Assembly (NCBI GenBank): GCA_009787675.1
Contig: WQSU01000038.1
Span: 1-12,429 of the forward strand
Reading direction: 5' to 3'
DNA: 12,429 nt
From: Lentimicrobiaceae bacterium
GTDB lineage: Bacteria; Bacteroidota; Bacteroidia; Bacteroidales; WCHB1-69
The translations under genes were made by a program, and so were the position numbers. Below the pieces are notes generated by a model. The model saw only the letters and a program-made list of their open reading frames with translations, made no database searches and was not told the origin of the DNA. This document shows positions 9,301 to 12,429 of the stretch, piece by piece. How positions within the stretch are numbered: the first letter of the stretch is position 1; every line of letters begins with the position of its first letter.

Positions 9301-10058
9301 TGGCTGCCAATCAAACCATTGTAGCTCAATTTACGAAGAAAATGTACACAGTTACTTGTCAAACTGTTACGGGCGCACTGTTTATTCCTGTAGAGGGATC
9401 CAGTTCTCCTGTGGAACATGGCGGAAGCTACAAATTTATGATAGAACTTGAGGAACCTTACACCCAAGCCAACGTTATTGTACGCGTGAATGGTATTGTT
9501 ATCAATCCTTTTAGCAACGGTATTTACAGTCTCAATAATATTGTTACCAATCAAATAATTACCTTGGAGGGTGTGGTTCTTAACAAATATGAAATTGTAG
9601 CACAGGCATTTACAGGTGGAACAATTACGCCTGCTGGAGTACTCAACGTAACGTACGGCGCCGACAAGACATTCGAAATTGCCCCCAATACAGGCTATAG
9701 CATCAAAGATGTGGTGGTAAATGGAGAATCTCGGGGCGCACTCACAAACTATACTTTCTACGACGTTAAGGAAAACGGCTCAATTTTGGCGCATTTCTCT
9801 TATGAACAAGGTATTGATGACAATACCGCTCTTAATTTCAAACTATTCAGCCATAAAAACGTGATTACTATTCTCAACGAGCAACTTATTCCCGTAAAAC
9901 AAGTTGACATTATGGATATGTATGGACGCTTGCTATGGACGGGCGTAACATTGGGCGAAAAAACCGAAATTTCGCTGGATGTTGCTGCCGGCGTTTATTC
10001 TGTTCGTATTCTTACAACAGATGACCAACAAGTTACAGCTAAAGTTGTTATTCATTAA
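3384..10058 (+). CDS. Giant type IX-secreted protein: lysyl-endopeptidase-like serine protease with PKD, cleaved-adhesin, BACON-like and InlB-B repeat domains
   Basis: The protein has 2224 residues. A signal peptide (1-25) ends PAWA before Q. After a pro-region, residues about 225-490 resemble Achromobacter lysyl endopeptidase: SGYCNI, LTAYHC (His285), SDGLLLKL (Asp342), GWDRR, HHPRGDAKKIS and GGSSGSP (Ser426), so the catalytic triad is complete. By my alignment the lysine-binding Asp225 of that enzyme is Cys461 here and His210 is Thr442, so its specificity may differ. Next come a PKD domain (about 500-590, SWEWTFEGG, AGSYSVTLTI), a beta-sandwich (590-770), a choice-of-anchor J/cleaved-adhesin domain (786-943, SENFDG.TFPPTGW to ALDNVKV), two PKD-like domains (945-1123), a beta-sandwich (1124-1302), a BACON-like domain (1303-1393, ending TVTVQQGG), a second anchor J domain (about 1420-1603), a sandwich/FN3-like region (1604-1837) and four InlB-B-type repeats (1837-2146). 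The type IX sorting domain (about 2147-2224) has VDIMDMYGRLLWTG and LDVAAGVYSVRI. It is probably a surface-attached or released protease/adhesin that breaks down or binds host or environmental protein. No frameshift is seen. Confidence 0.92.
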   Translation: MKKMIFLLRLLPFVLAMIWMMPAWAQMSTGGLPPSFKEANMTKSSTVLQLNELPAATLVVPDRNTLFREDYDERMNGNSDLPPRVGKVLSVSYNMENSGQWVKLETGETVWQFSIAAPNAIALVLHYDQFYIPKGGKLFIYSANKKHVIGAFTEASNPANSSWFSTEMVAGGELQLEYVSNANMPQDDQANISIYGIGYIYNDLYVSISEDFYSEGTVRTPVHLGNSGYCNININCSPEGDNWQDQKRGIVATLQKNGSSEYICSGSIINNTAQDLTPYFLTAYHCSMGSGTTIASDEDLNQWVFYFNFERLGCENSSNVAAYTSLVGAQRLVSTGVTDASDGLLLKLNNNIPSEWGVYYNGWDRRNVGSPSGVGIHHPRGDAKKISIYDEPIYDATWSGGATNAHWKVHWAVTPKGRAATEGGSSGSPLFGNNGLIVGSLTGGNGGDYPCEVPLSTLLYCLYGKIWYHWDQSSNEAHWMKPYLDPTNSGVETLEGTYTGAEAAAGFWANQQTIWASEKITFRDASSMAESWEWTFEGGSPASFTGKTPPQVLYNTAGSYSVTLTINAGTETEKTVYKPDYIIVTLKQNECKEYVSIGTGTQMQSYPLGATTQQECSSAIYTAAEMGMPEGGYINAIAYYAGADALTRTRTVRIYLKEVDEETLTVDTWANEIAGLSELFVSSNSWATQTGWMELTLTTPFYYSGTKNLKVMVRTQATSASGYQNSSCYFTPKTNTHAIWSGTGTAAPTTTGTVDDNRPNIRFHITKMCGLSTLSAAFYNNPAILMLSENFDGTTFPPTGWSHKRLGPSTTRDWNRASTISFTSIDPTSLASAYINYDGSNIINNWLVTPNMTVPTEGQIIAEFYLSHQGGSLINEINLLVSKDNDVTWDKLWTTGNSTGITYTRAWRQITIDLSAYHGETIQLAWQYYGRNANAAALDNVKVFATSNKIEIFEGETVSFRDISTGPPVSWEWNLQGGDITSSTAQNVNNVFYRYAGTYGAALTVTNPSGTVTKTEPQSVIVFTRAPNVAFASSSDNSFTMTHNYGQFLPNKGGTVLYKDASVYYPTMWAWSLPGATPNSATASEISVEYPAGMEVTYDVVFTAGNAAGSATKNIQDYVKVGGSAEVWNLPDGDIGTTVYSEAYLLGTNYRTGSNTNYPAVAERFMCSVPTEITDLKIYTFKGTGTPNLSVAIYSDNNGTPGVKMSDDISLSGANVINNGYSTVVLPHPIGVEKGFFVVVSGFATPSMLGGSNLSWIGASKSKAVGTYSTSYALYSGVWVPMSVLYPVNGWISMNIVPTLTYTSTTFEAESAVKRKDVDNTTCEIAFTTTGSSWMATCDYWITLSETSGLIGANGTGSVSFTCENNTAMAVRNGKVTVYAGGFSHTVTVQQGGSYPSEIKTEYHDSEGVISLLWGEKPPAELFEDVERHPNFMINSPGEIGWKFIDGDGKKTWGVSGLSFPGAESPMAFMSFTPSLTTPSSAASYTTVSGNKFFACFTPSDDSQANDWIISPLLGIEEDFVISFWARALSANYSERFRVGYSTTGQEQSDFIIVSPGDYVLVSGTTWVQYTYTIPANARYVAINCVSVAAFALFIDDIYIGAPGKNASGRPIEEVLLRWDNGTNHTVVGDPDGSVNLQPAIRFEPSDLVELSEATIKAVDIYLNALGSNMELRIWEDGAIVYTQPLTNLTAGQFNRVMLTVPRVLSKEKELMVSYRFTQPAGTVTTVGVPGCDNGPAVAGKGDLIAEGDDNFISMSSVYGLNYNWNMAIVLDAEKEPIRYRIFRNGVQIAENITDNYYDDAAILPGTANCYQITATYLNDPFFESIKSPEEVCVEAKYLIQATAAPLVGGTIAGAGFYDTGEPVTLTATPHEFYNFVNWKEAGVVVGTELSYSFTVANNRTLVAGFELVKHTIQATAEESGVITPSGTVLVTHGESQTFTITPNTGYEISQVLVNGVNNTAAVASGVYTFTGVAANQTIVAQFTKKMYTVTCQTVTGALFIPVEGSSSPVEHGGSYKFMIELEEPYTQANVIVRVNGIVINPFSNGIYSLNNIVTNQIITLEGVVLNKYEIVAQAFTGGTITPAGVLNVTYGADKTFEIAPNTGYSIKDVVVNGESRGALTNYTFYDVKENGSILAHFSYEQGIDDNTALNFKLFSHKNVITILNEQLIPVKQVDIMDMYGRLLWTGVTLGEKTEISLDVAAGVYSVRILTTDDQQVTAKVVIH

Positions 10059-10060
10059 TC

Positions 10061-10088
10061 GTAGGGAGGTTGTGCGCAACCTTCCTGC
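10061..10088 (+). terminator. Hairpin directly after the giant gene
   Basis: Arms 10061-10072 and 10077-10088 (core aggGaggttg / caaccTtcct) form a 12-bp stem with two G-T wobbles and the 4-nt loop tgcg, 3 bp after the stop codon. It lacks a T-run and is followed 13 bp later by the stronger hairpin at 10101-10132. It may protect the 3' end of the message or act with the second hairpin in termination. Confidence 0.5.
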
Positions 10089-10100
10089 CTAAATTTGGGT

Positions 10101-10132
10101 GAAAAGGGCGTTCTGAAAAGGGCGCCCTTTTC
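10101..10132. terminator. Bidirectional terminator, contains copy 2 of the 29-bp repeat
   Basis: Perfect 10-bp arms gaaaagggcg (10101-10110) and cgcccttttc (10123-10132) enclose 12 nt. Because the arms begin and end in AAAA/TTTT, both strands give a GC stem followed by a T-run, as suits a terminator shared by the giant gene (+, ends 10058) and the converging flavin-fold gene (-, ends 10154). Bases 10106-10134 repeat 180-208 with one difference. Confidence 0.75.
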
Positions 10133-10153
10133 TTATTCAATGTAGAGAATTTT

Positions 10154-10654
10154 CTAAAACTTCACCACCTTTGGCTCTCCGCCAAACGAATAGAAAGTAG
10201 CCGTTGCCTCAGTTAAATAGAGTACCAGCGTATTGTCGTCGTCGGGCGAATACATGGATTTGAGTGAAGGGTAGGCTTCGAGCATAAATGCTTTTGCTTC
10301 GCGACGTTCATCGGGAACGACCGTAGCGGCAACTCGCAGCCATACGCCGGAAGCCGCGTCGTAAGCGCAGATTTCGATTTTGGGATTGAGCTGCATCTGT
10401 TTTGCCACATTTTTGCGTTTACCCGTTTGAATGTAGAGGCGATCTTCAAAAACAACCGCAGTGCCAAAGGGGCGCACCCGCGGCTGGTCTTCTTCCACCG
10501 TAGCAAGGTAATAGACGCCGCAGTGTTTTAGAAAATCACAGACTTCTTTCATAGCGTTTTTTTCCATTTTTTCTTGGGTTTGGGCTTGCGCTGCCGGAAG
10601 AAATACCAGCAGGAGCAAGGTGGTGATGAATAAAAAAGGGGTGAATTTTTTCAT
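10154..10654 (-). CDS. Exported pyridoxamine 5'-phosphate oxidase-fold (flavin-binding split barrel) protein
   Basis: The protein has 166 residues. From about residue 35 it is a typical small member of the PNPOx-like split-barrel family: MKEVCDFLKHCGVYYLATVE, then QPRVRPFGTAVVFEDRLYIQTG and KRKNVAKQMQLNPKIEI, matching the strand and FMN-phosphate-binding pattern (Arg in RVRPFG, Lys in TGKRKNVAKQ). Such proteins are normally cytoplasmic and bind FMN, F420 or haem; the substrate here cannot be told. Odd is the N-terminus: MKKFTPFLF, a leucine-rich core and AAQA before QTQEK form a clear Sec signal peptide, implying a periplasmic protein. Internal ATGs at residues 30 and 35 would give a cytoplasmic form, but the signal is too well formed (K-K, hydrophobic core, AxA) to be chance. 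It converges with the giant gene and shares its terminator. Confidence 0.85.
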   Translation of the reverse strand: MKKFTPFLFITTLLLLVFLPAAQAQTQEKMEKNAMKEVCDFLKHCGVYYLATVEEDQPRVRPFGTAVVFEDRLYIQTGKRKNVAKQMQLNPKIEICAYDAASGVWLRVAATVVPDERREAKAFMLEAYPSLKSMYSPDDDNTLVLYLTEATATFYSFGGEPKVVKF

Positions 10655-10700
10655 AGTAAGAGGGATGACTTGGGAAATGATTTGTAAAGGATTGGTTTAA

Positions 10701-10731
10701 TAAACGTATTTGTTTGAATGGTATTTTGAAA
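10701..10731 (-). promoter_or_regulatory. Putative promoter of the exported flavin-fold gene
   Basis: On the minus strand TTTC (10731-10728), 19 bp, then TACGTTTA (10708-10701) resembles TTTG-N19-21-TAnnTTTG with one mismatch in each box. It lies about 46 bp upstream of the start at 10654 and overlaps the degenerate tail of the DUF1016 remnant. Consensus match only. Confidence 0.35.
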
Positions 10732-10880
10732 TCATAATTTTTTTTACCGGTTGTGAATTTCTTTCAATGGATTGACGAAGTTCGCGCTTTCCCCAATGCC
10801 TTTCTGCTGCTTCTTTGGCGTAGAAAAGTCGGGCTTCTTCGCTTTTCAGAGGTATAAGTTCCCGAAAATGAGACCAAGAC

Positions 10881-10907
10881 AATTGTTGCACCAGTGGCGC
10901 AACAATT
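10881..10907 (-). repeat. 27-nt palindrome in the DUF1016 remnant, encoding IVAPLVQQL
   Basis: Perfect 9-bp outer arms aattgttgc / gcaacaatt, one mismatch, then three more pairs around a single central base at 10894, giving 12 of 13 pairs. It has the same frame and outer bases (AATTGT, 15 nt, ACAATT) as unit 3 in the intact gene and lies at the corresponding protein position. Confidence 0.8.
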
Positions 10908-10988
10908 TCCAAATCGAAAAATTGTTCGGCAAATTTCATCATGCGGGTAAGATTTGTTCTTTCAAAATTTCTACCGTATTTTTCAGTC

Positions 10989-11015
10989 AATTGTCGCGAC
11001 AGTGTAGCGACAATT
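10989..11015 (-). repeat. 27-nt palindrome in the DUF1016 remnant, encoding IVATLSRQL
   Basis: Perfect 9-bp outer arms aattgtcgc / gcgacaatt, one mismatch at the same place as in the 10881 copy, then three pairs around the centre at 11002. It matches the 10881-10907 copy at about 21 of 27 bases, and the centres are 108 bp (36 codons) apart. Confidence 0.8.
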
Positions 11016-11174
11016 TGTTTCCCATAATCTGCTCGTTTATTTTGCAGCATATCTTCATTTATTCGTTTGCCGACATTCCAGAACAGCATTGTCATTATAC
11101 TATTTACCTGAACTACAACAAGATTTTTGCTTTACTCAATAAGTTGAGAAAGATCGTTGAGTAAAATCTGTTCT

Positions 11175-11381
11175 GAAGTGAGACCTTTGCAAGGCAAATA
11201 TTAAGATAAACCTTGACCGATACGCCACGTTGTCCAAAGGGTAAGACCGAATACGAAATAGCCGAGGACCGTAAGGAAGATCAGCGCAATGATGAAGATT
11301 GCGAGGAAGAAGAAAATCAAATGAAAACAGAAAAAATCAATAAAAAATAAAAAGAAGTTCGTTTTGCAAAGGTCTCAATTC
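11175..11381. mobile_element. 207-bp MITE-like element or insertion sequence remnant with 18-bp inverted ends
   Basis: The left end GAAGTGAGACCTTTGCAA (11175-11192) is repeated inverted at 11364-11381 (TTGCAAAGGTCTCAATTC) with 17 of 18 matches; the inner 14 bases are perfect. The core GAGACCTTTGCAA resembles, from memory, ends of IS5-type elements in Porphyromonas and relatives. Nothing inside looks like a transposase, so it would be a non-autonomous (MITE) derivative or a deletion remnant. The inside contains a minus-strand frame ending at 11201 with a strongly hydrophobic helix (LIFFLAIFIIALIFL) and the tail LWTTWRIGQGLS, but no ATG; the plus strand of the same bases reads as a very acidic, charged peptide ending at 11350. 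Neither is convincing as a gene. No clear target duplication is seen. The left end abuts the broken DUF1016 gene. Confidence 0.7.
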
Positions 11382-11400
11382 TTATATTCGTAATAGAATT

Positions 11401-11652
11401 ATGGCATACACAGTCTCCACCACCCTCGACGGCAAACCCATTACCGCCGAACAATTCTACGCCGAAGCCCGCAAATGGGCTGCCTTCGTGCGTAATGTGG
11501 CTAAAGCAAACGCCACACGCTTTAAAAAAGGTAAAACCAAACAGAACCACACCTACAAAACAGGAAAGAAAGCAGGCAAAAGCGAAACAAAGGTTCTAAG
11601 GTTGAACAATATAATACCCGCCTGTTTTTGCTGCACCTTTAAATTCTATTAA
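11401..11652 (+). pseudogene. 5' part of a small basic protein gene, 3' end replaced by foreign sequence
   Basis: From ATG at 11401 the frame reads MAYTVSTTLDGKPITAEQFY, then an AEARKWAAFVRNVAKANA helix and a lysine-rich tail (FKKGKTKQNHTYKTGKKAGK, SETK). After about residue 64 the character changes abruptly: VLRLNNIIPACFCCTFKFY is just the antisense of the end of the converging LytTR gene (stop at 11598-11596). The G/C-rich, well-balanced codons before the junction and the A/T-rich ones after it support a breakpoint near 11590-11596. The function is not recognised. The start resembles small hypothetical proteins I associate loosely with prophage or conjugative regions of Bacteroidales, but I cannot support this. 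A TATATTCG box at 11383-11390 could be a -7 promoter element. Confidence 0.5.
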
Positions 11653-12336
11653 ATCGGATTCTGTTAATTCCTGTAGTCTTCTCCTAAGAGTAGGTAATGA
11701 TGTTTTTGTCTCGAAATTTTTAAATAGTTTGATAGCGTTTATGCCCGGATTTTTCCTTATTTCTTCCAAAATTCCTATTTTTACATCATCACATTTATGC
11801 TTTTCGTCATTATTTACATTATCATTTTGTGTTTTCTGCATTTTTTCTGCATTTTTTTTCTCTAATTCCGTTATTCTTTTTTGCAAAATTGTATAAACAG
11901 CCAAAGGATTGTTTTTGAAAAAATAGAGCATGGTAGTTCCGCCATTTTTAGAATCTCTTACAGTCAAACTTTCTTGGTCAAAACCAAGGATTTTATCAAA
12001 AAATACGAGCGTATTTCTATTGATTCTTATACATTTATCTCCAAAAGAGTTTTCATGGTCAGCTAAAGAGGAATAGGTAATACAACTTGTGCCAAGTGTG
12101 GTAAAGATGGTTGTTTTATTTTGTCTCTGCTCAAAATATACTAACTTATTAATATTGAATGATACGGGTGTACCGTTGGATTGCAAAAAAGCTATGGTTT
12201 CTTGTTCATCAATCAGAGACCTTTCCTTGTTAGAGGCAATGATTTGATTATTTCTATACAAAGCCAACAAAGTAAAGAAGATATAAAAACCACCATCTCT
12301 CAGAGAGATTAGAAAAAATAAAGAATGAAGGTATAA
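11596..12336 (-). pseudogene. LytTR-family transcription regulator with C-terminal winged helix, 5'-truncated
   Basis: The frame covers up to 259 residues if read from a TTG at 12375, but the first codons of that reading lie in the direct repeats at 12337-12401 and no ATG occurs before the middle of the DNA-binding domain, so the real start has been lost. The remaining part starts in a hydrophobic segment (GGFYIFFTLLALYRNNQ), probably the last transmembrane helix, then a short linker, a LytTR domain (about 65-155 in that numbering; INKLVYFEQRQNKTTIFT and the hallmark CIRINRNTLVFFDKI), a charged coiled linker (LQKRITELEKKNAEKMQKT) and a winged helix-turn-helix (about 196-257; ILEEIRKNPGINAIKLFK, SLPTLRRRLQEL, GGYYIVQP). 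The family controls genes by binding direct repeats. The added winged helix after LytTR is less usual. It may still be expressed from a promoter in the flanking repeats, but the missing start argues for a remnant. Confidence 0.7.
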
Positions 12337-12401
12337 TGGACAAATTTTAGGCTGATTTTTTATGATTTTGTTCAAGTGGACAAAATTTAGGCTGATTTTT
12401 T
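12337..12401. repeat. Two 25-bp direct repeats, period 40 bp, resembling an IS21-family end
   Basis: Bases 12337-12361 and 12377-12401 match at 24 of 25 positions; each starts tggacaaa and ends ttaggctgatttttt. On the minus strand they read aaaaaatcagcct...ttgtcca twice, preceded by TGTG (12405-12402). Tandem terminal repeats of this type with a TG terminus are a mark of IS21-family elements; the match is from memory of such ends. If so, the element's end is at about 12405 and its body should extend to lower coordinates, where instead the LytTR remnant lies, so only the end would survive. Alternatively they are operator sites ahead of the LytTR gene. Confidence 0.6.
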
Positions 12402-12429
12402 CACATTGTGTTTATATTTTCAAAGTTAC

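Larger units (their letters stand above)
10697..11179 (-). pseudogene. DUF1016 / YhcG-family gene remnant (N-terminal domain only, with internal stop)
   Basis: An open stretch from an ATG at 11095 encodes a clear DUF1016_N domain: MLFWNVGKRINEDML, YGKQIVATLSRQLTEKYGRNF, LTRMMKFAEQF, IVAPLVQQLSWSHFRELIPL and ARLFYAKEAAERHWGKRELRQSIER. The frame continues upstream of that ATG as well: SEQILLNDLSQLIE, then TAA at 11132-11134, then SKNLVVVQVNSIMTML. This reads as the true N-terminus with one nonsense change (for example CAA to TAA). Further upstream the frame runs into the inverted end of the 207-bp element at 11175-11381, so the original start is gone. At the other end homology stops after RELRQSIER; the whole PDDEXK nuclease half (about 200 residues) is missing. 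A short protein from 11095 could still be made, but function is unlikely. Confidence 0.85.

Noticed and set aside
10061..10132. An attachment site or integron-like recombination site formed by the two hairpins after the giant gene.
   Set aside because: There is no integrase, no core-site motif and the location between converging stop codons is fully explained by transcription termination.
11317..11550. Minus-strand 77-codon frame, glycine- and phenylalanine-rich.
   Set aside because: It is the antisense of the basic-protein gene start and crosses the inverted end of the 207-bp element, so it is not a coherent gene.
12337..12401. A short CRISPR array.
   Set aside because: There are only two repeats with a 15-bp gap, no spacer-sized intervals and no cas genes; an insertion sequence end or operator fits better.

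Overview
The window looks like accessory chromosome from a member of the Bacteroidota, probably Bacteroidales. The grounds are: a giant secreted protein with a type IX secretion C-terminal domain, a TPR/AraC one-component regulator of the kind common in this phylum, A-rich leaders without clear Shine-Dalgarno sequences, and several approximate matches to the Bacteroides promoter pattern (TTTG, about 20 bp, TAnnTTTG). The species cannot be named from the sequence.

Layout from left to right. At 1-61 the left edge cuts into the first codons of an IS1634-type transposase, read on the minus strand, with a strong hairpin just outside it (88-110) and a terminator-like hairpin (180-208). At 257-1876 (+) is a membrane-anchored TPR regulator ending in an AraC helix-turn-helix. 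It converges on an intact DUF1016/YhcG-type PDDEXK nuclease gene (1949-3094, -). After a 289-bp gap holding a large foldback, one gene fills 3384-10058 (+). It encodes a 2224-residue secreted multidomain protein: lysyl-endopeptidase-like serine protease, PKD domains, beta-sandwich domains, two cleaved-adhesin (choice-of-anchor J) domains, a BACON-like domain, four InlB-B-type repeats and a type IX sorting domain. Two hairpins in tandem end it and separate it from a converging gene for an exported pyridoxamine-oxidase-fold protein (10154-10654, -).

The last 1.8 kb is a graveyard of broken genes. A second DUF1016 gene (10697-11179, -) has lost its nuclease half, carries an in-frame stop and is cut at its 5' end by a 207-bp element with 18-bp inverted ends (11175-11381). 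A short gene start (11401, +) runs into foreign sequence. A LytTR regulator (11596 to about 12336, -) has lost its start codon next to two 25-bp direct repeats that look like an IS21-family end.

The most unusual observation is at the DNA level inside the two DUF1016 genes. The intact gene has three tandem units of exactly 39 bp, each centred on a palindrome of 21 to 31 nt that encodes x-V-Q-(5)-A/G-Q-I/F. The broken paralogue has two 27-nt palindromes of the same build (AATTGT, 15 nt, ACAATT), encoding IVAPLVQQL and IVATLSRQL. Palindromes that are part of the coding sequence and keep recurring at one protein motif suggest a repeat element, or a functional site, specific to this nuclease family.

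Apart from the two convergent pairs there is no evident operon; the genes look independently transcribed.
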